Shown here piece after piece: positions 6,210 to 12,966 of a stretch of DNA of 12,966 nt (positions are counted from its first letter, which is position 1; each line of letters opens with the position of its first letter). Below the pieces are notes generated by a model. That model was not told the origin of the DNA. It saw only the letters and a program-made list of their open reading frames with translations, and made no database searches. The DNA comes from Clostridia bacterium. GTDB lineage: Bacteria > Bacillota_A > Clostridia > Oscillospirales > CAG-272. The translations under genes and the position numbers were made by a program. The stretch lies in contig JAFXHW010000101.1 in assembly GCA_017533545.1 (NCBI GenBank), positions 1 through 12,966 of the forward strand, in the 5' to 3' direction.

Positions 6210-8516
6210 TTATACTTCGTATGCAAAAGTAAGCTTTTCGCCGTCAGAATCAATAATAACGGCAGAAAAATGTTTGTCGTAGCTGCCTATTATCTCATTG
6301 GCAATGACATCTTCGACGTCGGTCTGAATAAATCTTCTCATCGCTCTGGCACCGAAACGGCGGCTGAACGATTTTTTAGCGATAAATTCGAGAGCCTTTT
6401 CGCTTACATTGAGCGAAATATCCTTTTCGGAAAGGACAGTTCTCAGATCGTTTATCATTATCTTGGCAATAGCAACGAAATCCTTTTCGTCGAGTGCGCG
6501 GAAGGTAATTATCTCGTCAACACGGTTGATAAATTCGGGACGCAAAAATTCGCCGAGAGCCTTCATCGTGCGGTCGTCGTTTCTTGCCTGTTCGTCTTCG
6601 ATAAAGCCTATGGGGGCTGAAACGGTGTTGGAGCCTGCGTTGGTTGTCATTATAATAATGGTGTTTTCAAAATTGACTACTTTGCCGTGAGCATCGGTAA
6701 TGCGTCCGTCGTCGAGAATCTGCAAAAGGATGTTGAGTACGTCGGGATGAGCCTTTTCGATCTCGTCAAAGAGAACTACCGTGTAGGGCTTGCGGCGGAT
6801 CTTTTCGGTAAGCTGGCCGGCGTCGTCATATCCGACGTATCCGGGAGGAGAACCGATAATGCGGGATACCGAATGCTTTTCCATGAACTCGGACATATCG
6901 AGGCGGATAAGCGCTTCGGGAGTATTGAAAAGGTCGTTGGCAAGCGTTTTTACAAGCTCGGTTTTACCGACACCGGTCGGACCTGCAAAGATAAAGGATA
7001 CAGGCTTACGCTTATAGGACACGCCTGCACGATTGCGCTTGATAGCGCGTACAACAGCATCTACAGCCTTGTCCTGACCGATAATTCTTCCGCGAAGACG
7101 TGTGCCGAGATGATCGACTCGCGCAAATTCATGCTCGGTTATATTTGAGGCAGGAATGCCGGTCCATATCTCGATAACCTTTGCAAGGTCTCCCGTTGTA
7201 AGCTCGACCTTATTGCATTCTTCGGTAACGGCAACGAGCTTGTTTTCCTCATTAAGCTCGCGTACGCGAAGGTCGGCCAGGCGTTTGTATCGCTCCTGAA
7301 GTGCATTTTCATCGGTGTTGCTTTCATCGGCTTCAAGGGCAGTGCGCTCCTTTTTAAGAGCATCGAGCGAAAGGTTAAGGCTTTCTTTTTCGCTTATGCA
7401 GGGAGAGTTGAGCGACAGATATGCCGACGCTTCGTCAAGCAGATCGATTGCCTTGTCGGGCAAAAATCGGTCTGTTATATAACGCTCGGATAGCATGACG
7501 GCACGGCGTACGGTGTCGTTTGAGATGTGGATGTGGTGATAGTCCTCGTAGTAGGTCTTGATACCGCAAAGGATCTCATAAGCTTCCTCAACGGAGGGTT
7601 CTTCTATTATGACGGGCTGGAAGCGGCGTTCAAGTGCCGAATCCTTTTCGATGTATTTACGGTATTCGGTCAATGTGGTGGCGCCGATAACCTGAATGTC
7701 ACCGCGCGAAAGGGCGGGCTTTAAGATGTTTGCGGCATTCATCGAGCCTTCGGTATCACCTGCCCCAACAATGCTGTGTACTTCGTCGATAACCAGTATA
7801 ATGTTGCCCAGCGCCTTTACTTCTTCGATAAGACCTTTCATACGGCTTTCAAACTGCCCGCGGAACTGAGTTCCCGCAAGAAGGGCGGTAAGGTCCAAAA
7901 GATGAACCTCTTTGCCTAAAAGACGATAGGGTACAGCGCCGTCGCAAATGCGCTGTGCAAGAGCCTCGGCAAGAGCTGTTTTACCAACACCGGGCTCGCC
8001 GATAAGGCAGGGATTGTTCTTCTGACGGCGGCAGAGTATCTGCACTACTCGCTGTAATTCGCGGTCGCGGCCGACTATGCGGTCAAGCTTGCCTTCAGAG
8101 GCACGCTTTGTAAGATCGGAGCAATACTGCGACAAGAACTTGCGCTTGGGGTCTGCCTTTGCACCGTTTTTTGGAGCATTCGGGCGGGGAGCAGCACCAA
8201 AGGGAATACCTCCCTGGCCGAACAGCTTTTGAAAATCTATGGTCGGAGCGCGGCTCTCGTCATCCTTGTCGGAAGGAGCAAGAGAATTATCGTCGCCGTT
8301 TTCCGCACCTTCCTCTATCATATTTTCCATCTGGCTTTCCATCTGCTCGATTTCCTCTTCGGAGATGGGGAGCTGCTTGATTATTTCTTCAATATCTTTA
8401 ATGCCTATCTCTCGGGCACACTTTACGCAGTAGCCCTCATTTATAGTTTTATCGCCTTCACGTCTGGAAACAAAAACTGCGGCAAGGCGTTTTTTGCATC
8501 TTGAACAAATTACCAT
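6210..8516 (-). CDS. clpE: ClpE-like AAA+ unfoldase with N-terminal zinc finger
   Basis: This is a cytoplasmic HSP100 unfoldase that feeds proteins to ClpP or remodels them using ATP. Instead of the double Clp_N repeat of ClpC, it starts with a four-cysteine zinc finger (Cys4, Cys7, Cys30, Cys33; CxxC-x22-CxxC), the hallmark of ClpE, followed by an acidic, then Pro/Gly-rich linker (about 40-125). AAA1 has Walker A GEPGVGKT (173-180), Walker B ILVIDE (240-245), pore loop FRG (218-220) and Arg finger RR (297-298). A short charged middle region (about 380-430) follows. AAA2 has GPTGVGKT (512-519), pore loop GYVG (559-562) and VLFDE (581-585). IGF at 636-638 matches the ClpP-docking tripeptide. 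All ATPase motifs are intact. At 768 residues it is a little longer than typical ClpE. No CtsR operator or CIRCE element is visible in the 50-base gap upstream. ClpC-like is the alternative name. Confidence 0.88.
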   Translation of the reverse strand: MVICSRCKKRLAAVFVSRREGDKTINEGYCVKCAREIGIKDIEEIIKQLPISEEEIEQMESQMENMIEEGAENGDDNSLAPSDKDDESRAPTIDFQKLFGQGGIPFGAAPRPNAPKNGAKADPKRKFLSQYCSDLTKRASEGKLDRIVGRDRELQRVVQILCRRQKNNPCLIGEPGVGKTALAEALAQRICDGAVPYRLLGKEVHLLDLTALLAGTQFRGQFESRMKGLIEEVKALGNIILVIDEVHSIVGAGDTEGSMNAANILKPALSRGDIQVIGATTLTEYRKYIEKDSALERRFQPVIIEEPSVEEAYEILCGIKTYYEDYHHIHISNDTVRRAVMLSERYITDRFLPDKAIDLLDEASAYLSLNSPCISEKESLNLSLDALKKERTALEADESNTDENALQERYKRLADLRVRELNEENKLVAVTEECNKVELTTGDLAKVIEIWTGIPASNITEHEFARVDHLGTRLRGRIIGQDKAVDAVVRAIKRNRAGVSYKRKPVSFIFAGPTGVGKTELVKTLANDLFNTPEALIRLDMSEFMEKHSVSRIIGSPPGYVGYDDAGQLTEKIRRKPYTVVLFDEIEKAHPDVLNILLQILDDGRITDAHGKVVNFENTIIIMTTNAGSNTVSAPIGFIEDEQARNDDRTMKALGEFLRPEFINRVDEIITFRALDEKDFVAIAKIMINDLRTVLSEKDISLNVSEKALEFIAKKSFSRRFGARAMRRFIQTDVEDVIANEIIGSYDKHFSAVIIDSDGEKLTFAYEV

Positions 8517-8566
8517 GGTATAAGTGAATGATCCTTTCGCTTGAGAAAAAGTGTAATGAATGAATT

Positions 8567-9304
8567 TTATTTGCTGATGACCGCTACGAAGCGGTTTATG
8601 ATGTCTTTAAAATCAATGCTTAAAATAAGTCGCATGAGCAGAGATGAGTCTGCGGCATCGGGTGAAATATAATCGGGGAAGAGAGTAGATAATGCCGGGC
8701 AGAGAGAATTAATTATAAGAGCGGCGATGAATGCGCCGATAACACCGGTGATGACGCCGAAAACGGCACCGCCGATGCGGTTGATGCTTTTGAGAATGGG
8801 GAGCTTGAATATAAGATCAAGCAGATGTGATAAGAGCCAGAGAACGAGTAAGATAACGATAAAAATGCAGATGAATGCAAGAATATTGGAAAGCGCATTT
8901 GAAACGGGCTCGGCAATCGATTGCGCAATCTGACTCGACACGTTTGATGAATCGAGATTCTGCATCGAGCTGTAATATTTTTCTCTTATAGGAGAAATAT
9001 CAACGCCGTATTGCTCAAAAATCTGCAAAAAAGCCGGGGGCTCATCGGTAAAGAGAGTGGAAAAATCCAGATTCAAGCCGGAGATTATCGAATTTATGCT
9101 TGCTTCAATATCAGCTGATATCTTTCCTAAAATAAGGTTGTTATAAAAATAAGGAGAAAGAAGCGGATAGAAGAACCAGGCACCGATAACTGCCAATATC
9201 AGCGACAGCGAGCGGATAACGGACATAATAAGTCCGCGCTTGATTCCCGAAATTATTGCCGAGATGAATATCAGGACAAGTATTACATCAATTAATACTC
9301 CCAT
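8567..9304 (-). CDS. cvpA: CvpA-family integral membrane protein
   Basis: CvpA proteins are small polytopic membrane proteins named from colicin V production; their exact activity is not established, although envelope-related roles are reported. The 245-residue product begins with the typical IDVILVLIFISAIISGIKRG segment (5-22) as the first helix. A second helix lies at about 28-48, an extracytoplasmic loop of about 90 residues follows, then helices at about 138-160 and 177-200. The family's conserved NRIGGAVFGVITGVIGA lies at 175-191. The ATG is preceded by GGAGG with a 6-base spacer. It lies 27 bases after the DUF5711-like gene and 50 bases before clpE, consistent with co-transcription. The family is well supported by pattern; no specific role can be read from the sequence. 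Confidence 0.85.
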   Translation of the reverse strand: MGVLIDVILVLIFISAIISGIKRGLIMSVIRSLSLILAVIGAWFFYPLLSPYFYNNLILGKISADIEASINSIISGLNLDFSTLFTDEPPAFLQIFEQYGVDISPIREKYYSSMQNLDSSNVSSQIAQSIAEPVSNALSNILAFICIFIVILLVLWLLSHLLDLIFKLPILKSINRIGGAVFGVITGVIGAFIAALIINSLCPALSTLFPDYISPDAADSSLLMRLILSIDFKDIINRFVAVISK

Positions 9305-9310
9305 GTATAG

Positions 9311-9315
9311 CCTCC
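9311..9315 (-). promoter_or_regulatory. Ribosome binding site of cvpA
   Basis: GGAGG lies six bases before the ATG at 9304, a near-ideal arrangement that fixes this start. Confidence 0.75.
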
Positions 9316-9331
9316 GATTATTTTACTTTTG

Positions 9332-10594
9332 TCATTTTGCATTAACAATGTCGTTTTCGTTCTTGTCAAAAGAAAGCGCATCGTTTGTGACGATTGCATT
9401 TGCATGGCTGAGATAGCAGAGATACAAGGTATCGCTTCGTGCCAAGATCATGTCGACAATGTTGCTGTCCACCTTATATTTTATGCTGCGGCCCGAAGCA
9501 ATATCATAGCGCTGGATGTTGCTGTCGGTCAGAGTGTAAACATCGTTTGAATCGTGTATCAGACGAACTATCTTGCCGTCGGCGATATACTGACCCATCT
9601 CATTTCCCTTGTCGGAAAAGATAAGCACCTTTTGCGTATCTCCGAGAACAGATTCGGAAAATGCGGCAAAGAGGGCATCAGATGTCATGGTGACGTGGGT
9701 GGGATAGTTGAATTCAAAATCATAACGGCTGCGCGTGACCGCCGAATTGTCGCAAAAAAGCAGATACTTGTCAGTGAGCAGATAGAAACCGGTTTTTGAA
9801 AACTGCGCCTTTAAGGGCATTGTGTCGTAAAGAGTAGTATTGACGATTTCTTCGCCCGTAAGCGGGTCACATATCATAATTTCGGTTAAAAAGTCGCCGC
9901 TTTGCGGATCGTTGTAGGCCGACGCTATAAGTAAACGCTTGCCGTCGCGCGAGAGATCGATGGCCATAATGAGCTTGTTTTTTAGGATCTGGCTTACTTT
10001 TTTGCCCGCTTCGTCAAATATAAATACGGCCGAACGGTATTCAGAAGTCTTGCTAATCAAGGCAAACATACCGCTGTCGCTGTTTACGCCGCCCGTTATA
10101 GGATAATCGAGCGAACCGTTGTTTATTCTTGAAAAGGTATTGTAGACGGAGAATGAGTTGCCGCCCAGATCGTAAACGAGCAGATGCTTGTTCGAAGGCA
10201 AAAGGACGGGGTTCGCGATAAATGACGACGACTGCTGAACGCTGCTGCCCGAGGAGGCGTAAATATTCAGCGAATTGCTGTCGGCAACGACAAAATCGCC
10301 TCGGTAAACGCCGAACGCAATCTCGCTGTCAGCGCTGTACGATATTGTTTTGTAGTCCGATGTGTAGCTGTAAATGTTGGCATCGGCGTCGAGATAGCGC
10401 ATAAGATAGCGTATGTTTTCGAGCGTGAGCTCTTCGCGGTTGGCAGCCACCATAATAATCACAAAGACAGCAAACATAACAAGCGAAATAAACTTGGCCA
10501 GGCGGAAGCGAAGGGAAGTTTTATAAAGCGCCTCGTTTATCTTTGGCTTTTTGCTCTTCGATTTTGGCAGCGGAGGTGTGTAGGAGATGTTCAA
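9332..10594 (-). CDS. Membrane-anchored protein resembling DUF5711, probable beta-propeller (TTG start)
   Basis: The function is unknown. The 420-residue protein has a basic, proline/lysine-rich cytoplasmic N-terminus (1-33), one transmembrane helix (about 34-51), the segment LTLENIRYLMRYLD (56-69), then about 350 residues that would lie outside the membrane. This part is a series of short beta-rich units, such as HLLVYDLGGNSFSVYN (137-152), AVFIFDEAGK (189-198), IMICDPLTGEEI (239-250), VLIFSDKG (323-330) and IQRYDIASGR (360-369). They resemble propeller blades of the WD40/PQQ sort. The arrangement recalls the DUF5711 family of Clostridia; that name is from memory of the family and was not searched. 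The start is TTG at 10594, fixed by AAGGAG seven bases upstream; no ATG is available nearby. It lies 27 bases after truA and 27 before cvpA. Confidence 0.8.
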   Translation of the reverse strand: MNISYTPPLPKSKSKKPKINEALYKTSLRFRLAKFISLVMFAVFVIIMVAANREELTLENIRYLMRYLDADANIYSYTSDYKTISYSADSEIAFGVYRGDFVVADSNSLNIYASSGSSVQQSSSFIANPVLLPSNKHLLVYDLGGNSFSVYNTFSRINNGSLDYPITGGVNSDSGMFALISKTSEYRSAVFIFDEAGKKVSQILKNKLIMAIDLSRDGKRLLIASAYNDPQSGDFLTEIMICDPLTGEEIVNTTLYDTMPLKAQFSKTGFYLLTDKYLLFCDNSAVTRSRYDFEFNYPTHVTMTSDALFAAFSESVLGDTQKVLIFSDKGNEMGQYIADGKIVRLIHDSNDVYTLTDSNIQRYDIASGRSIKYKVDSNIVDMILARSDTLYLCYLSHANAIVTNDALSFDKNENDIVNAK

Positions 10595-10601
10595 AATAAA
10601 G

Positions 10602-10607
10602 CTCCTT
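10602..10607 (-). promoter_or_regulatory. Ribosome binding site deciding the TTG start of the DUF5711-like gene
   Basis: AAGGAG sits seven bases before TTG (10594-10592). No in-frame ATG lies close by, and the reading from this TTG gives a sensible basic N-terminus before the membrane helix. The TTG start is therefore preferred. Confidence 0.75.
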
Positions 10608-10621
10608 GGAAACTTAAATTA

Positions 10622-11362
10622 TCAATAGTTTACTCTGTGTAAGTACAGTCCGTCGGGAGGGACGGTAAAGCCGGCGGATGCGCGGTCTTTCGATTCAATG
10701 ATCGCTGAGATGTCGCCGGGGGCAATTTTGCCGCCTGATACGCTTATAAGCGTGCCGACCATTATGCGGACCATGTTGTATAAAAATCCGTTTCCCTCAA
10801 CGGAAAATACGACCTTGTCGCCTTCACGTGTGACCGATGCTGAATAGATATGCCGAACGGTGCTTGATACGCTCGAACCTGCGGCGCAGAATGCGGCGAA
10901 ATCGTGCTCGCCTATAAAATGAGCGGCAGCCTCGTTCATCGCCGCTTCGTCAAGCGGAGCAGGCCAGTGGAGCGCACGGTGAGAAAGAAATGGATTTTTC
11001 TCTCTCGCGTTCCAAATCACATACCTGTACTCCTTCGATCTCACGTCGTAGCGCGGATGAAAGGTTTCAGGCGCAACTTTCGCCTCTTTTACCGAAATAT
11101 CGTCGGGCAGATAGTGATTAAGCGCGTCGGCGACCTTTTCAATAGGGGGTGAGTTTGGAGCACATTCGATATCAATTGTGCATATGAACATCTCGGCGTG
11201 TACTCCGGAGTCGGTACGGCTGCAGCCGGTAAGCGGACAGCGATAGCCGTAAAGACGCTCAATGGCATCCTGCAATCGCTCCTGAACGGTGATCGCGTTT
11301 GGCTGTACCTGAAAGCCGGCATAATTTGTGCCGAGATATGAAATGTTCAGTACAATTTTCAT
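10622..11362 (-). CDS. truA: tRNA pseudouridine(38-40) synthase TruA
   Basis: TruA converts uridines 38-40 of the tRNA anticodon stem-loop to pseudouridine in the cytoplasm, which supports reading-frame fidelity. The 246-residue length is normal. It begins with YLGTNYAGFQVQ (9-20) and carries the catalytic motif GCSRTDSGVHA (46-56; usual form GxGRTDxGVHA) with nucleophile Asp51. LNHYLPDDISV (81-91), FHPRYDVRSKEYRY (101-114), HDFAAFCA (153-160) and NGFLYNMVRIMVGTL (191-205) complete the family pattern. The ATG overlaps the ecfT stop as ATGA (four bases), with no clear ribosome site of its own, so translation is probably coupled to ecfT. The ecfA-ecfT-truA order is common in Firmicutes. The assignment is firm. 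Confidence 0.96.
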   Translation of the reverse strand: MKIVLNISYLGTNYAGFQVQPNAITVQERLQDAIERLYGYRCPLTGCSRTDSGVHAEMFICTIDIECAPNSPPIEKVADALNHYLPDDISVKEAKVAPETFHPRYDVRSKEYRYVIWNAREKNPFLSHRALHWPAPLDEAAMNEAAAHFIGEHDFAAFCAAGSSVSSTVRHIYSASVTREGDKVVFSVEGNGFLYNMVRIMVGTLISVSGGKIAPGDISAIIESKDRASAGFTVPPDGLYLHRVNY

Positions 11363-12180
11363 ATTGCGTATATGGGGAAGTAGATGTTTAGCACAACGAT
11401 AGCGGCCGCAGCAAACAAAAAGGCGATAAGAGCTGCATAATCAATGCCGTGCATGCGTGTCTGGGTCATACGGGTACGGTTTTCTCCTCCGCGGTAGCAG
11501 CGGCATTCCATCGCCGTTGCAAGCTCATCGGCACGTCTGAATGCCGATATAAAGAGGGGGATTAGGATCGGAACAAGCGCTTTTGCACGCTTTAACAGAC
11601 TGCCCGAAGCAAAATCTGCACCTCTGGCCTTTTGCGCGTTCATGATCTTCTCGGTCTCTTCGATAAGAAGGGGTATAAAGCGAAGAGCGATAGTCATCAT
11701 CATTGCAAATTCGTGAACGGGCAGATGGATCTTCTTTAAAGGTGCAAGCAGTCTTTCAAGTCCGTCGGTCAGAGCAATTGGCGATGTGGTGTATGTCAGA
11801 ACGACACCTGTGCCCGCCAGAAGCGCAGATACGCGGACGATCATAAGCAGGGCAAAGATCACGCCTTCGGGATAAATGCTGATAAATTTCCACTCAAAAA
11901 GCGGATTTTCACCGCGCGTCCAGAAGATGTTGATTATTGCGGTAAAGCAGATGATAATAACGAGCGGCTTCATTCCCTTCAGGATGACCTTTAACGGAAT
12001 ACCGCTTATTGCGATAAGGACAGCAGTGAAAAGTATTATAAAAGCAAATCCGCTGACACTGGAAGCCAAAAATACCGATGTGATGTAGAGCAGTGTAAGG
12101 ATGATCTTAACTCTCGGATCCATTCGGTGCAAGGGAGAGTTTCCGGGGAAAAACTGACCGAGGGTGATGTCGCTTAGCAT
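11359..12180 (-). CDS. ecfT: ECF transporter transmembrane coupling protein EcfT
   Basis: EcfT is the membrane scaffold of energy-coupling-factor vitamin/micronutrient transporters. It links the EcfA ATPases to exchangeable substrate-binding S proteins. The 273-residue product opens with the typical GQFFPGNSPLHRMDPRVKI (8-26), followed by about five to six hydrophobic helices (about 25-60, 72-87, 105-130, 155-175, 247-268). The two cytoplasmic coupling motifs that grip the ATPases are visible: KARGA (184-188) and the second, RCYRGGENRTRM (227-238). The start overlaps the ecfA2 stop by one base (TGATG) and is served by AAAGGAGG inside ecfA2. No S component is present in the window, so the substrate cannot be read; group II ECF modules usually serve several S proteins encoded elsewhere. 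Confidence 0.95.
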   Translation of the reverse strand: MLSDITLGQFFPGNSPLHRMDPRVKIILTLLYITSVFLASSVSGFAFIILFTAVLIAISGIPLKVILKGMKPLVIIICFTAIINIFWTRGENPLFEWKFISIYPEGVIFALLMIVRVSALLAGTGVVLTYTTSPIALTDGLERLLAPLKKIHLPVHEFAMMMTIALRFIPLLIEETEKIMNAQKARGADFASGSLLKRAKALVPILIPLFISAFRRADELATAMECRCYRGGENRTRMTQTRMHGIDYAALIAFLFAAAAIVVLNIYFPIYAI

Positions 12181-12966
12181 CAGTTTGAACCTCCTTTTCC
12201 GTTAAGGAGAGAGAGCAGCTCGTCCTTTGCATTGTCAACAGTAAATATATCGTCTCGGATATCGATACCGCGTGAGCGCAGAATGTGTATAAAGCGCGTG
12301 ATCTGCGGCACGTCGAGGCCAACCGATTTGAGCGCTTCGCTTTGACGGAAAACCTCTTGGGATTTACCGTTCAAAAAGAGCTTGGCTTTGCTCATTACAA
12401 CGATCTCGTCGGCGTACTGTGCCATGTCTTCCATACTGTGGCTGACGATGATAACGGTGTTTTTGCGTCTTCTCTGATATGACCATACGCCGCCGAGTAT
12501 GTCGGCTCTTCCCATAGGGTCAAGTCCTGCGGCGGGCTCGTCCAAAATGAGCACGTCGGGATCCATTGCCATAACTCCCGCGATGGCAACTCGTCTTTTC
12601 TGACCGCCTGAAAGTTCAAAGGGCGATTTGTCGAGAAGTTCTTCTTCAAGTCCGCAAAAGGAAATGGCATCACGGACGCGGCGATCGATCTCGCCGTCGT
12701 CAAGGCCCATATTTTTCGGTCCGTAGGCGATGTCCTTGTATACCGTTTCCTCAAAAAGCTGGTATTCGGGATATTGAAAAACAAGTCCCACCTTGAAACG
12801 TACATCGCGGATCTTTTTGGGATCCTCCCATATATCATGTCCGTCGATGAGTATCCTACCGGACGTCGGCTTCAAAAGGCCGTTGAGCATCTGAACCAGG
12901 GTGGATTTACCCGAACCGGTGTGACCCATAAGTCCTGTTATGACACCGTCGTTTATCGTTAAATTA
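12180..12966 (-). CDS. ecfA2: ECF transporter ATPase EcfA2 (5' end outside window)
   Basis: This is one of the two cytoplasmic ATP-binding subunits that power the ECF transporter. The frame is open to the window edge; 261 residues are visible, beginning NLTINDGVITGL. Numbering from the visible Met at 12929, Walker A is GHTGSGKST (2-10), the Q-loop Gln is 52 in FQYPEYQLFEETV, the ABC signature LSGGQKRR is 106-113, Walker B VLILDE is 126-131 and the switch His is 164 in VSHS. The C-terminal region (about 185-249) is the ECF-type extension. The GHTGSGKST form and the position directly before ecfT point to EcfA2 over EcfA1. That Met lies against Walker A, so it is not the true start; about 20-30 residues are missing. 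EcfA1 is expected just beyond the edge. The last codons (NGKGGSN) carry the ecfT ribosome site. Confidence 0.94.
   Translation of the reverse strand, partial: NLTINDGVITGLMGHTGSGKSTLVQMLNGLLKPTSGRILIDGHDIWEDPKKIRDVRFKVGLVFQYPEYQLFEETVYKDIAYGPKNMGLDDGEIDRRVRDAISFCGLEEELLDKSPFELSGGQKRRVAIAGVMAMDPDVLILDEPAAGLDPMGRADILGGVWSYQRRRKNTVIIVSHSMEDMAQYADEIVVMSKAKLFLNGKSQEVFRQSEALKSVGLDVPQITRFIHILRSRGIDIRDDIFTVDNAKDELLSLLNGKGGSN
12190..12197 (-). promoter_or_regulatory. Ribosome binding site of ecfT inside ecfA2
   Basis: AAAGGAGG, a near-perfect SD, lies nine bases before the ecfT ATG (12180) and is read as Gly-Lys-Gly-Gly codons of ecfA2. With the TGATG stop-start overlap, this suggests coupled, roughly equal production of the two subunits. 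Confidence 0.8.

Noticed and set aside
6270..7148. Plus-strand open frames (116 and 153 codons) opposite clpE
   Set aside because: They are antisense to AAA2 coding sequence with intact Walker motifs; no independent support.
8517..8566. CtsR or heat-shock promoter before clpE
   Set aside because: No GGTCAAA-type direct repeat, CIRCE inverted repeat or convincing -35/-10 pair could be seen in the gap.
12927..12929. ATG at 12929 as the start of EcfA2
   Set aside because: It falls directly against Walker A, and the upstream codons read NLTINDGVITGL, which fit the family, so the gene continues past the window edge.
1..12966. tRNA, rRNA, riboswitch, CRISPR or mobile elements
   Set aside because: The intergenic gaps are short (50 bases or less, except about 160 bases at 1885-2043), and none shows cloverleaf, repeat-spacer or inverted-terminal-repeat patterns.

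Overview
The window reads as a chromosomal segment of a Gram-positive, low-to-moderate GC Firmicute, most likely a gut-type Clostridia member (Oscillospirales/Christensenellales-like). Reasons: strong AAGGAGG-type ribosome sites, the ecfA2-ecfT-truA gene order, a zinc-finger (ClpE-type) Clp ATPase, a lipoprotein parvulin, and a DUF5711-like protein next to CvpA. The lineage is inferred from gene content and style, not from a marker gene. All ten genes lie on the minus strand, so transcription runs from high to low coordinates. I see no RNA genes, CRISPR, insertion sequences or phage genes.

Right part (12966 to 9332): the C-terminal bulk of the ECF-transporter ATPase EcfA2 (5' end outside the window), the transmembrane coupling protein EcfT and the tRNA pseudouridine synthase TruA are joined by 1-4 base overlaps. 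A membrane-anchored protein resembling DUF5711, starting with TTG, follows 27 bases later.

Middle part (9304 to 2044): CvpA-family membrane protein, ClpE-like unfoldase, a 999-residue P-type ATPase homologue and a D-Ala-D-Ala carboxypeptidase-family protein are spaced 27-50 bases apart. They probably extend the same operon, which ends at a strong intrinsic terminator (1996-2028).

Left part (1962 to 1): a near-consensus sigma-A promoter drives a second unit, with a PpiC-type (PrsA-like) lipoprotein and then galU (3' end outside the window).

The standout is the P-type ATPase homologue. Its fold, ten-helix layout and actuator-domain TGE are retained, but the DKTGT phosphorylation motif reads PREAL. 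The nucleotide-site lysine, TGD, TGDGxND, PEGLP and the M5/M6 ion-site residues are also changed. The frame is open for 999 codons, so it looks like a maintained pseudo-pump, not a decaying pump gene. Its operon partner, the carboxypeptidase homologue, also departs from its family's second catalytic motif (SGA instead of SxN). Together with the Clp unfoldase, CvpA and the DUF5711-like protein, this suggests an undescribed envelope-associated module. That functional link is inference only.
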